The notes under the pieces: generated by a model | The model's input: the letters and a program-made list of their open reading frames with translations, nothing else | Told to the model about the DNA's origin: nothing | The model's database searches: none | Part shown: piece by piece, positions 1 to 8,257 of the stretch | How positions within the stretch are numbered: the first letter of the stretch is position 1 | How the letters are laid out: each line of letters begins with the position of its first letter | Program-made: the position numbers and the translations under genes | Assembly (NCBI GenBank): GCA_004124475.1 | Contig: SCKK01000017.1 | Location: 1 to 64,000 of the forward strand | DNA: 64,000 nucleotides | From: Fidelibacterota bacterium | GTDB lineage: Bacteria; Fidelibacterota; Marinisomatia; Marinisomatales; SCKK01 | Reading direction: 5' to 3'

Positions 1-360
1 GCTTGAACATCGATCCCAAACCCCTGGGTGTCGTGAATATTGGGTTGTGAAAATACGTAGTGACCATAAAAATGAAATCGTGTAGTTATTATTGGGCTTA
101 TGTAACCCATATGACAAAGTTGGGTTACGAACCGTCGGTCGGGAAACCTCAAAAAAGCGGGCAGTCTCAGACACGCCGGGATCAGGATGTCTAGTTTTTT
201 ACTTTTTGAAAATAATAAACCTGTCAATCTGAGCAGTGCTAGCCACTAAGTTAATAATAACTAACTTGATTAATTCATCAGAAAAATTCTTTATCTTCCT
301 TTATTATTTTAATTTACTCATTCTAAGCATTTGCTGATGGATTATTTAGGCTAAAAAAAA
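1..360. other. Gene-free left edge with a hairpin
   Basis: No reading frame here resembles a protein. The one clear structure is a perfect 8-bp inverted repeat, GTAACCCA (102-109) with TGGGTTAC (121-128), around an 11-base loop. It has no T-run on either side, so it is not a good intrinsic terminator. It could be a protein-binding dyad or a remnant. The stretch just before 361 is AT-rich and is the 3' flank of the minus-strand kinase gene. Confidence 0.4.
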
Positions 361-2646
361 TCAGTCAAGAGGAATGGAAGCTGTTATTTTTGTACCCACA
401 TCAGGTTGACTCGATAAAACCAATTCACCGCCCACTGAATAGGCCCGTTCATGCATACCTAATAGTCCCAGAGACTTTATACTATCCACTTTACTGGGTT
501 TAAACCCTTGGCCGTCATCCTGGACCGTCAGCGACATCATCTCCTGGGAGCGTTTAAGGGTGACTTTTACGTTTGTTGCGCCGGCATGTCTGGATATGTT
601 CGTCAATGCTTCCTGAAGGATGCGGAATAGAGTAACTTGTTTTTCTTTGTTAAGTCCCGATAGATCTTTCGATAACAAAGTCTTACACTTTACCCCATTG
701 TGCTTTTCAAAGTCCTCCAATTCCCACTCGATCGCCGCACCGAGACCCAGCTGGTCCAATACCCCGGGTCTAAGTTCAGTGGAAATTCTCTTTATCGTTT
801 GCAGTGATTCCTCAGTCAGGGAAATCATAGATTGCAAATCATCAGCTTGAGGTTTGTTTTTTATGAGTGGATCTTTTGAGAGCGCTATGAGGTCTATTTT
901 TAATGCCGTCAACAAATGGCCCATTACGTCGTGTAATTCACGGGAAATTCTCATCTGTTCTTCTTCACGGATTGAATGTAATCTTGCCGCCAGAGCCCGC
1001 AATTGTTCTCGCGATTGATAAACTTCTTCCTCTGCCTGCTTGCGCTCGGTAATGTCTTTTGCTACCAGTACTGCTCCATGAATTTCGCCGGATTTATCCC
1101 GCATCACGGCACCTGACATTAATACCGGGATTTTCTTGCCGTTCTTAGCCACCAAAGTCCGGTCCACATTCCAGAAAACTTCTTCATCTGTAAAAAGTCT
1201 TCCAAAACGGGTATGTTTGATGAACTCCCACCTTTCTTTGCCGGCGGGATCGCGAATAACGCTTACTACATGGGTATCACCATCAATCTGGAGTGGGACC
1301 AGACCCACTTCCACTTCAAACGTCGTGCCGTCCTTACGCTGTGCCTTGAGAATTCGCTCTTTCCCCATAAATCTGGGACTGGGACTGGCCATAAACTCCC
1401 CACGCACTTTTTCGTGAACATCACGAAGGTTAGCTGGCAGCAGGACATGTATCATCTCTCCAGCGAGTGCCCCTTTTCCATATCCAAAGACAGACTCTGT
1501 TTGTTCATTCACCATCACGATCTTTCCATCCGAACCGACAACGACTATTCCCAGGTGTGCCGTCTTCAGCAGCGACCAGAAATCTTCAGTATCACGATCG
1601 TAAACAGCCTGCAACTTCCATTCGACTATTGATAATACATATTTAGAGAAAACTTCTTCTTCTTTGTCAAAAAGCTTTCCAACTGACATGCCGGTCAGCT
1701 TCTCTTCGGTGTAACCAAGAATGGTCGTTGTGGCAGTGTTGACAGTCTGAATGATGTCATCGGTACCGATAACAAATAGTGCGTCAGTCATAGAAGTAAT
1801 GATATTCTCCAAGTAGAATTTCGATTCAACTAAAGCTTTTTCGGCTTGCTTGCGCTCGGCGATTTCAGCTTTCAGTTTTTCATTGGCCTTTGATAGTTCC
1901 TCTGTGCGTTCAGCCACTTGTACCTCCAGATGGAAGTAGCTGCGATTTATAACCCTCTGACCATGTATGACTATTCCCAATAGCGCCAAGAACAGACTAC
2001 CCATGGTGGCAATGGTCGCCATAATTTTCTTACGGGTAGTTCCCAGTACGAATACTTTCCCTGGTTCCTCTAAATAATGATATGTTTTTAGCACACCAAT
2101 AGGATTTTTCTTGTCATAGAGCTTGGCATAGATCGGTCTATAAATTTCAAAAAGTTTGACGATTCTGCCATCTTCCATAGGCATATCAACCAGATCCGTG
2201 CTGATTTGTCCCACCCTTGTTGATTCAAAGCCAGGGTGCTGCTTGTGAATCGTACCCCGAATTCCAGGAATGGTGCTGTATAGGATTTTTCTACCATGGT
2301 TAAGGACCGAGAAAAACGCGATATTAGCAGGCATACTTGGATGTAATACAATCGAATCCATAACGCTTTCGTCAGAGAGACGTTGCAAACTGAGTCTCGA
2401 GTCATGGGACTCCTGCAGCGTCGGTTGGAAGGAAATGATAGTATTCAGATGGTTAGCCTCTTGATTCGCTCTTCTCTCGGTCACTTGCAGTAGCCTTTCA
2501 AATTCGATTTCAGTGAAAATATAGTTGACCACGAAAGCGGCTATAGCAATTACAACTATACTCGCAAGTGTGTAGTACAAGACCAGGGGAAAACTCTTTT
2601 CACCTTTACGTCTAGCGATTTCCAGAATCAATGGAATTTTCCTCAT
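361..2646 (-). CDS. PAS-domain sensor histidine kinase (NarX/UhpB type)
   Basis: Membrane-bound sensor kinase of 761 residues. A first transmembrane helix lies near residues 22-42, an extracytoplasmic sensor region of about 160 residues follows, and a second helix is near 205-227. Then come a coiled coil ending in ERKQAEKAL, about three PAS units (roughly 275-345, 355-470 and 470-540), a HisKA_3 dimerisation domain with the phosphoacceptor in ELHDVMGH (His about 572), and a HATPase_c domain with QEALTNISRHA and the DDGQGF and GLLGMHER boxes. HisKA_3 kinases normally pair with LuxR-type regulators, but none is adjacent. The start is the ATG at 2646. A decayed transposase abuts it immediately upstream, so its native promoter may have been disturbed. 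The family call is firm; the signal is unknown. Confidence 0.93.
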   Translation of the reverse strand: MRKIPLILEIARRKGEKSFPLVLYYTLASIVVIAIAAFVVNYIFTEIEFERLLQVTERRANQEANHLNTIISFQPTLQESHDSRLSLQRLSDESVMDSIVLHPSMPANIAFFSVLNHGRKILYSTIPGIRGTIHKQHPGFESTRVGQISTDLVDMPMEDGRIVKLFEIYRPIYAKLYDKKNPIGVLKTYHYLEEPGKVFVLGTTRKKIMATIATMGSLFLALLGIVIHGQRVINRSYFHLEVQVAERTEELSKANEKLKAEIAERKQAEKALVESKFYLENIITSMTDALFVIGTDDIIQTVNTATTTILGYTEEKLTGMSVGKLFDKEEEVFSKYVLSIVEWKLQAVYDRDTEDFWSLLKTAHLGIVVVGSDGKIVMVNEQTESVFGYGKGALAGEMIHVLLPANLRDVHEKVRGEFMASPSPRFMGKERILKAQRKDGTTFEVEVGLVPLQIDGDTHVVSVIRDPAGKERWEFIKHTRFGRLFTDEEVFWNVDRTLVAKNGKKIPVLMSGAVMRDKSGEIHGAVLVAKDITERKQAEEEVYQSREQLRALAARLHSIREEEQMRISRELHDVMGHLLTALKIDLIALSKDPLIKNKPQADDLQSMISLTEESLQTIKRISTELRPGVLDQLGLGAAIEWELEDFEKHNGVKCKTLLSKDLSGLNKEKQVTLFRILQEALTNISRHAGATNVKVTLKRSQEMMSLTVQDDGQGFKPSKVDSIKSLGLLGMHERAYSVGGELVLSSQPDVGTKITASIPLD

Positions 2647-3162
2647 ATCTCTTCTCCAATGATATCACTATTATACTTTGGCAAGCTCCACCTTACTCCC
2701 AATGATGCAACGATTTTTCTCACCGGACTGATTATTATCTCATGCCTACTCACCTCTACCATATATGTGACCATCTCTGTCTGCTTGCCTGCCTTTTCGG
2801 GAGACAGACGCTTTAGTTTAATCCTAGCATTTACAGTTATAAAACGCCAGTCTACCTTGGCCTTGGCCGTATTACGTTCCCGTTGCCAAGTAGCAACCTC
2901 ACGAGTTAATACCGGTTTATCGGGGATACGACGATCCAGACACTGACGGGCGAGAACACTCAATTCAATCTCGGCCATATTCAACCAACTCCCATGTTTG
3001 GGGGGTGTAGTGAAACTCAAGCCGGTCAAACAGTCTGCGGGCTGCTTCGGGATGGGTGTTAAGATTATCCATAACCAAAACAATTTTATGTGCTGATGGT
3101 GTAGCGCACCTCCAAAAGGTTCCTAACCTGTATTGCCCAATAATATTATGTTGACGTGACAC
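2643..3162 (-). pseudogene. IS630-family transposase remnant, frameshifted
   Basis: This is the C-terminal half of a DDE transposase, split over two frames. The upstream frame (3162-2965) carries LVMDNLNTH, typical of the second catalytic Asp region of IS630 transposases, then LFDRLEFHYTP. The downstream frame (from about 3083) continues with TPPKHGSWLNMAEIEL and the Glu region and runs to 2643. The frames meet at a run of six G (3000-3005, plus strand). With five G they would join as HYTPKHGSWLN, so one extra base explains the break. The N-terminal half is missing and I could not define both ends. It lies between a kinase and its likely partner regulator. Confidence 0.85.
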
Positions 3163-3344
3163 TAGGAGGAATTGTTTTTTTTCTTATATTTAGAGCTTAG
3201 ATATTTCTTATCACAATCCGGGCAAATCCCATGGCTAAATTCTGCTTTAGAATGTGCTTGAACATAAGCTTCAACCTCATTCCAATATCCTTGGTCATCT
3301 CGTATCTTTTTACACCAAGCGCAAATAGGGATTAGACCGGTCAT
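3162..3344 (-). pseudogene. Detached Cys-rich C-terminal module of the upstream PAS response regulator
   Basis: This 60-residue frame begins GLIPICAWCKKIRDD and ends with HGICPDCDKK. That CxxC...CxxC tail is normally fused to the C-terminus of PAS or receiver proteins. It is in exactly the same frame as the gene at 3366-4853 and is separated from it only by the TAA at 3366-3368, followed by ALDKIDTMTG. In intact relatives the coiled coil runs straight into this module, so the TAA replaces what is usually a Glu or similar residue. It is either the severed end of a mutated gene or a product of readthrough. Independent translation from ATG 3344 is possible, but no good ribosome-binding site is seen. 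Confidence 0.75.
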
Positions 3345-3365
3345 TGTATCTATTTTATCAAGAGC

Positions 3366-4853
3366 TTACTGAAGCTGAACAATAAGTTTCTCTCTTTCCT
3401 CTTCTATCCGCTTGCGCTCGGTGATGTCCCGTGATACACCCATAACCCCCAAAAACTCACCGTTTTCATCCGATAGAATAGAAGAGGAAAGAAAAGAAGG
3501 GAATGTTTCGCCATTTTTACGTTTGTTCACTATTTCTCCAGAGAATCGACCTGTCTTTATTGATGTCTTATGAGCTTTCAACCCCTCCGCTGGATCAGCA
3601 TAGAGGAGGTTAATGTGTTTGCCCAGGACCTCAGCCTTACTGTAGCCAAACGCTTTCTGGGCTGCTCGATTGAACTCTATGATTCTGCGCTTCTTGTCTA
3701 CTGAGATGATCATATCCAGAGAACTGTCAATAAGGTTCCTGGCATATTCCTGAGCTACTTTCAACTCATCTTCCGCCCGCTTTCGCTCGGTGATGTCCTT
3801 CAGAGAAACAATGATGGCTTCTTCTGCAAAAAGTTTCCCGGCAAAATCAAATTCAATTATCAATTCTCCATCGCCCTTTCCAATTTCGACAATCCCCGAT
3901 TTCGTTTTACCGAAATGTTGTTTCAACTCTGAGAGAATGGTTGCCCGGAGTTCATCTTCAGACAAGCTCAGCTCAGGCGCATATTTGTTAATCAGTTCTG
4001 CAAAGGCTCTGTTAGAGTTCAATAAGTCTAATTGAGTATTTATCACAAGTAATGATTCCGGTACAGACCGAAATATGTTTCGGAAGTTTTTTTCGCTCTT
4101 AAGCAACGCCTGTTCTGCTCGCTTGCGCTTAGTGACGTCGCGGGTGTAGACAGCGACACTCGATACCTTTCCCTGGGCATCGAGTACGGGATACATGCTG
4201 TTCTCGAAATAGAGACCTCCTCGTTCATCTTCGAAATGAACAGGCTTGCCCGAGCGTACAACCTCTTCGTGCTGCGCCTTTCTCACCTTCGCCAGGTCGG
4301 GAGGGAAGAGATCATAGGCGTGTACGCCCACGATCTCAGCGGGCCTCTTGCCCAACCTTTGAGCGCCGGCTTCGTTTATGGCAAGAATAGTTCCATCGGT
4401 ATCTAACAGCGCCGCTGTCCCATCAGGAGCATTCAAGAGAACTTGCGCCGTTTCCTCACTCTCCCTCAGTCTTCTTTCTATCTTGTGCTTATAAAGGGCC
4501 ATTTCAATCGCAGTGCGTAGCTCATTCTCTTCGAAGGGTTTGATGATATAACCATAGGGCTCTGTTACCTTTGCCCGCTGTAGTGTCTTATCATCTGCAT
4601 AGGACGTGAGATAGATAACCGGAATATCGAAATGGGCACGGATCTGTTCAGCGGTTTCGACGCCATCTATATCTCCTTGTAACAGTATATCCATCAATAC
4701 CAAATCAGGGTGTGTGTCTCTCGCTTTTTGAATGGCTTCTTTTCCCGAAGCAGCAACTCCAGCAACCCCGTATCCAAGGCGTTTCAACCTATATTGTATG
4801 CCTTTGACGGCAATTCTTTCATCTTCAACAATTAAAATTTTTGTTTTTGCCAT
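3366..4853 (-). CDS. Response regulator with receiver and multiple PAS domains
   Basis: The 495-residue protein opens with a CheY-like receiver domain (about 1-125): acidic residues in VEDE, phosphoacceptor Asp55 in LVLMDILL, Thr83 in YLTSY, and Lys105 in IIKPF. Three PAS units follow, near 130-250, 255-355 and 360-485, each closed by an ERKRAE-type coiled coil. There is no DNA-binding or catalytic output domain. It probably relays between PAS-sensed signals and other partners, perhaps the histidine kinase at 361-2646, which is transcribed in the same direction. The protein stops at VQLQ, just before a conserved Cys-rich tail that lies in frame beyond the stop, so it looks truncated by a nonsense change. 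The start at 4853 gives an intact receiver. Confidence 0.9.
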   Translation of the reverse strand: MAKTKILIVEDERIAVKGIQYRLKRLGYGVAGVAASGKEAIQKARDTHPDLVLMDILLQGDIDGVETAEQIRAHFDIPVIYLTSYADDKTLQRAKVTEPYGYIIKPFEENELRTAIEMALYKHKIERRLRESEETAQVLLNAPDGTAALLDTDGTILAINEAGAQRLGKRPAEIVGVHAYDLFPPDLAKVRKAQHEEVVRSGKPVHFEDERGGLYFENSMYPVLDAQGKVSSVAVYTRDVTKRKRAEQALLKSEKNFRNIFRSVPESLLVINTQLDLLNSNRAFAELINKYAPELSLSEDELRATILSELKQHFGKTKSGIVEIGKGDGELIIEFDFAGKLFAEEAIIVSLKDITERKRAEDELKVAQEYARNLIDSSLDMIISVDKKRRIIEFNRAAQKAFGYSKAEVLGKHINLLYADPAEGLKAHKTSIKTGRFSGEIVNKRKNGETFPSFLSSSILSDENGEFLGVMGVSRDITERKRIEEEREKLIVQLQ

Positions 4854-5053
4854 TTTTTATTCCTTATCTTTTAATTTACTTCAATGAACCCAATAATAAT
4901 GGTCAGATTTTTTGTTTTGTCCGCAGGATGCTGTGCATAAGTAGTTGTATTATTTAACATTTTTTAGAACCTACGAAATAAATGAAGCACGTAGCTTTGT
5001 CTTCGGATGCCCCTGGCCAGGCTTTCTGCCGAAATCGTATTTCTTGAATAAAA

Positions 5054-5091
5054 ATGCCCTGATTTCCCAACTGATTAGGTTATCAGGGCAT
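5054..5091 (-). terminator. Hairpin, candidate minus-strand terminator
   Basis: A perfect 10-bp inverted repeat, ATGCCCTGAT (5054-5063) and ATCAGGGCAT (5082-5091), surrounds an 18-base loop. Read on the minus strand the stem is followed by TTTTATTC, so it could stop transcription coming from the broken gene at 5283-5670. The rest of the 4854-5282 gap is AT-rich and shows nothing I can name. Confidence 0.45.
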
Positions 5092-5282
5092 CTATCCCAC
5101 CTATCAGCCGCATTCTGGGGATAAGAGTATTATGTAAGCTATAACTTTGTTTTTTTTGTTCAAAATCATTTCCAATTACGCTCTATCTGTATTGACCACG
5201 ATGCTAAGATAATAAAATTTATCTGATTTAATCCATAGAAAATTGTTAAAAACAATTTTGACGTAAAATATTAAAACAAGAA

Positions 5283-5670
5283 TCATTGATTCGTATTGAT
5301 ATTCGGCTTTAGCAGATTTAACAGAGGCGATTCCCCAAAAATTCCTACAAAATTGTGAATTAAATGGGCTTCTATCGCTTTTTGATCGCTTGTTTTGTGA
5401 TAACGAATATGCAATGAATTATTTTTAACAAATTGCCTGATGTACTCCGTGTGAGTATAACCATTTGGATATACTAAGACCCTTTTTTTTCGTAATCTTG
5501 CCACCGAGATTCCAATCAGGCACGAAATTTATGAACTTCCACACGTGATGTTGATCCATTAGATACTTGTCATACACGAATGTGATCAACATGAGACCTC
5601 CCGACCGTGATTGCATCTTTTCACTCAAACTACCAAAAATATTAATACTCTCTTGTTTTATCTCGAACAT
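5283..5670 (-). pseudogene. Frameshifted gene, possibly GIY-YIG-like
   Basis: Two overlapping frames clearly form one gene. The first (from 5670) includes FVYDKYLMDQHHVWKFINF and DWNLGGKITKKK. The second (to 5283) continues as VARLRKKRVLVYPNGYTH and ends with EAHLIHNF and SPLLNLLKP. They switch at a run of eight A (minus strand, about 5483-5490); removing one A joins them. The ending (basic patch, HKT, E..LI..F, SPLLN) loosely recalls the C-terminal half of GIY-YIG-type nuclease domains, but I would not press that. The gene is probably dead, or the indel is a homopolymer sequencing error. It sits between the operator of the MFS gene and the 5054 hairpin. Confidence 0.5.
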
Positions 5671-5680
5671 ATTCTTATTA

Positions 5681-5708
5681 TATCGTATTCCGATATCGTA
5701 TCACGATA
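5681..5708 (+). promoter_or_regulatory. Tandem overlapping dyads, likely PadR operator
   Basis: Two 15-bp dyads of the form TATCG-N5-CGATA lie end to end, sharing two bases: TATCGTATTCCGATA (5681-5695) and TATCGTATCACGATA (5694-5708). They also form a direct repeat, ATATCGTAT, with a 13-bp period. They end one base before the ATG of the MFS transporter at 5710. Because the second gene of that operon is a PadR repressor, this is almost certainly its operator. The placement leaves no room for a Shine-Dalgarno sequence if 5710 is the start, so the mRNA may be leaderless. Confidence 0.75.
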
Positions 5709-5709
5709 C

Positions 5710-6879
5710 ATGAAACATTCAAGCAAGAATAAAAATATCCTCTTCCTCGGACTGGTTTCCCTGTTTACCGATCTATCCAGCCAGATGGTCTATCCTCTGA
5801 TTCCTGAATTTCTGGTGAGTATCGGTGCCAACAAATCAACCATTGGATTGATTGAAGGAACTGCTGAAAGCGTGGCTTCGGTATTCCGTACAATATTTGG
5901 ACGATGGTCAGATAGAATTAGGAAACGCAAGCTGTTTATTTTTTTCGGATACGGGTTGTCTGCAATATCCAAACCTTTTCTTTATTTTGCCAATTTCTGG
6001 ACCACCGTACTTCTGGTAAGATTCTTTGATCGTATGGGAAAGGCTATTCGCACTCCTGCCAGAGATGCTCTTATTTCCATGTCTGTATCACCACAATCAA
6101 AGGGGAAAGCGTTTGGATTTCATCGAGCTATGGACAGAATCGGTGCCATAGGTGGACCCGCACTGGCTATCATCTTGCTTCAGGTTTTCCATAATGACAT
6201 CCACCTAGTCTTTCTGGCGTCGGTGATACCGGGACTTATCGCCCTTCTGTTTGTTTTTTATGCACGTGAAACGTCTATACCAAGAAAAGAGGCCCAGAAA
6301 AGGAGAGAACATACAGGTATGAAGGATACATCATTCAAAATTTTTCTCGTTGCGAATGTTATGTTTACTCTTGGAAACTCATCGAACGCCTTCTTGATTT
6401 TAAAGGCACGTGAAACGGGGCTCTCGGTTGCCCTGATTCCAGCAATCTGGATTGTCTACAATATTTTTTGCACCCTTTCTTCACCGGTATTCGGGATATT
6501 ATCCGATAGGCTCGGTAGAAAGCCAATTATCCTAATGTCTTTCATCTATTACGCCATAATTTACTTTCTATTTGGTCTGGCAGAATCGCTCTGGATGGTT
6601 TGGATGTTATTTGGCGCTTATGGCATTTACTATGGATTATCAGAGGGAGTTTACCGTGCCTATATCGCAGATATGGTTGACGAGCAAAACCGTGCCACTG
6701 CCTATGGTATTTTCAATACTGCTATCGGATTGACCCTGTTACCTGCCTCACTAATCATGGGCGTCATCTGGGATCGACTTGGCAGTCAATGGGCCTTTTT
6801 TACATCGGCCTCTTTTAGTTTGTTTGGTTTCATTATCTTTTTAGTCAGTCTTAGTTTAACAAGCAAGAAAGGAAAGTAG
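5710..6879 (+). CDS. MFS transporter (drug/metabolite exporter type)
   Basis: Major facilitator superfamily protein of 389 residues with about twelve hydrophobic segments. The loop-2 motif appears as GRWSDRIRKRK (about residues 58-68) and is echoed in the second half as GILSDRLGRKP. The family resembles 12-helix exporters, so drug or small-molecule export is likely; the substrate is unknown. I chose ATG 5710 over the longer frame from 5611. The extra residues would overlap the divergent broken gene and the operator, whereas 5710 gives a normal short N-terminus before the first helix. It is cotranscribed with the PadR gene, which begins one base after its stop. This is one of the few plus-strand operons in the window. 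Confidence 0.9.
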   Translation: MKHSSKNKNILFLGLVSLFTDLSSQMVYPLIPEFLVSIGANKSTIGLIEGTAESVASVFRTIFGRWSDRIRKRKLFIFFGYGLSAISKPFLYFANFWTTVLLVRFFDRMGKAIRTPARDALISMSVSPQSKGKAFGFHRAMDRIGAIGGPALAIILLQVFHNDIHLVFLASVIPGLIALLFVFYARETSIPRKEAQKRREHTGMKDTSFKIFLVANVMFTLGNSSNAFLILKARETGLSVALIPAIWIVYNIFCTLSSPVFGILSDRLGRKPIILMSFIYYAIIYFLFGLAESLWMVWMLFGAYGIYYGLSEGVYRAYIADMVDEQNRATAYGIFNTAIGLTLLPASLIMGVIWDRLGSQWAFFTSASFSLFGFIIFLVSLSLTSKKGK

Positions 6880-6880
6880 T

Positions 6881-7192
6881 ATGAAAAACCAATTGATTAG
6901 AGGTTTTTTCCTTGGTTTCATAAAAATTCATATCTTACATCATGCCTCAAAAGAACCGATCTATGGAAAGGAATTTTCAGCAGAGTTACAGCGGCACGGG
7001 TATGATATTTCCTTTGGTACCCTTTACCCAATTTTCCACAAATTGGAGCAGAATGGACTTCTGACACGTCAGAAGAAAACCGTGGGTGGGAAAATACGTA
7101 AATACTACTCTGCTACCGAAAGTGGTAAGGAAATGTTAGAGGAAGCCAAAAGGAAATCCAGGGAGCTGGTCGATGAATTATTTGAAGATTAG
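6881..7192 (+). CDS. PadR-family transcriptional repressor
   Basis: A 103-residue PadR protein made of the winged helix and a short C-terminal dimerisation helix. Family hallmarks are seen in order: ILHHASKEPIYGKEF, then GYDISFGTLYPIFHKLEQNGLL (the recognition-helix region, where ISxGTLYP is diagnostic), and GGKIRKYYSATESGKE in the wing. It is the second gene of the exporter operon, and the tandem dyad before the first gene fits autoregulation. PadR proteins of this size usually bind the exported compound and derepress the pump. Confidence 0.92.
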   Translation: MKNQLIRGFFLGFIKIHILHHASKEPIYGKEFSAELQRHGYDISFGTLYPIFHKLEQNGLLTRQKKTVGGKIRKYYSATESGKEMLEEAKRKSRELVDELFED

Positions 7193-7272
7193 TGTTGAAG
7201 GAAGAATTAACCGAAATCTAGTCGGATACCACAAATCAACGCCAATGATAAAATTAGTCCGCTTCCAAAAAG

Positions 7273-7681
7273 TCACCCAGCCATCTTTCCCAATGCCGTG
7301 GTAATAGGTTCTCTTGACTCTTCAATTCCTTGCTCTCGAAGCTACTTTGCTATACTACCCCCAAAAAAACTGGCAAAGCCATCTGTTAATGCATCACCGA
7401 TGACTCCACCCACAATAGCCCCAGCAACACCAAACAATATCCCTCCCCATAATGCAGGTATGGTCAATAATCCCGTATAAAGGGCACCAAAGATAAAGTC
7501 GGGGATTTCGCCTTTGAAGGATCGCTAAGCAAAGAGCAATCCCGATAAGGGTATCAACGTCAAACCCCAAAACAATTGGGCCGATAGTAAGTCTATTTCG
7601 TCGAATGACCACTCCAGCTATTCCGACAGCAATTCCAATGAAGCCAACATATAATGCATGTTTGATTACAGATTTGGTCAC
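7273..7681 (-). pseudogene. Broken small membrane protein, glycine-rich
   Basis: A short membrane protein spread over two frames and one stop. The first frame (from 7681) has hydrophobic stretches VGFIGIAVGIAGVVI and TLIGIALCLAI. At about 7515 the frame must change to continue as GEIPDFIFGALYTGLL, then ALWGGILFGVAGAIVGGVIG (a glycine-zipper-like helix) and FASFFGGSIAK. An in-frame TAG interrupts it, and the frame continues to a TGA at 7273. Two lesions mark it as dead. I do not recognise the family. Confidence 0.6.
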
Positions 7682-7824
7682 AAGTTTATCTGTTCATATT
7701 TTCCCCAGCTTAAAAAATTTTCAAATGTTCAGTTGATAGCAAGATCATTTTAAGCTTTTAATCGGTCTGATCGCTATTGTATCCACTATAATCAAGAATG
7801 AAACCTTGGTGAAACACAATTAAC

Positions 7825-7953
7825 TCATCCAGCTTCAATTTCTACCCAGCTCTCATTATCCATAGTAGGATTTGTAGCGACCACGGCTACATACCGAGTT
7901 GTATCGACTTCCCCACAGAGACACTCCCTTAACACATAATGGAGCTCATCATC
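7825..7953 (-). pseudogene. Second copy of a class II glutamine amidotransferase C-terminus
   Basis: This 129-base segment encodes ELHYVLRECLCGEVDTT, then VAVVATNPTMDNESWVEIEAG and a stop. It is a diverged copy of the last 42 codons of the amidotransferase fragment at 9615-9957. Both copies keep the reading frame and the terminal stop, but this one has no gene upstream of it. The two tails flank the sugar dehydrogenase gene, which suggests a segmental duplication or a shuffled unit. Confidence 0.75.
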
Positions 7954-8127
7954 GTACTTATTCCTATCGTAGGTCCTCTTATTATGAATGTATTTACCGT
8001 TCCATTTTTTTGGATTCTCTATGGATTAGGTTACTTCGTTTCAGTGATTGCCATCAAAAACGGCTATAGCAAAGATCTTGTACGTTCAAGGGTTCTCACC
8101 ATTATCCTGTTGGTGGATGTGCTGTAG
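7939..8127 (+). CDS. Possible small membrane protein
   Basis: A 62-residue plus-strand frame with two hydrophobic segments (IIVLIPIVGPLIMNVFTVPF and ILYGLGYFVSVIAI) and a basic stretch SKDLVRSR before a third. Its first codons overlap the amidotransferase remnant on the other strand, so the true start, if any, may be ATG 7984. I find no family. It may be a remnant of a larger gene, since the region around it is decayed. Confidence 0.25.
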   Translation: MELIIVLIPIVGPLIMNVFTVPFFWILYGLGYFVSVIAIKNGYSKDLVRSRVLTIILLVDVL

Positions 8128-8257
8128 GGGTATGTTCTGGGGAAATTAATTCCGATTCGATAAATTACGGAATAGGGCATCTCCCCGCTAGCTCCCGATT
8201 CTGACTTTATCGTGAAAGGACAGGCAGGCCGATACCTTTAAATTATCAGGAGATGAT

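Noticed and set aside
5611-5709. Longer N-terminus for the MFS transporter
   Set aside because: It overlaps the divergent broken gene and the operator dyads, and adds residues not expected before helix 1.
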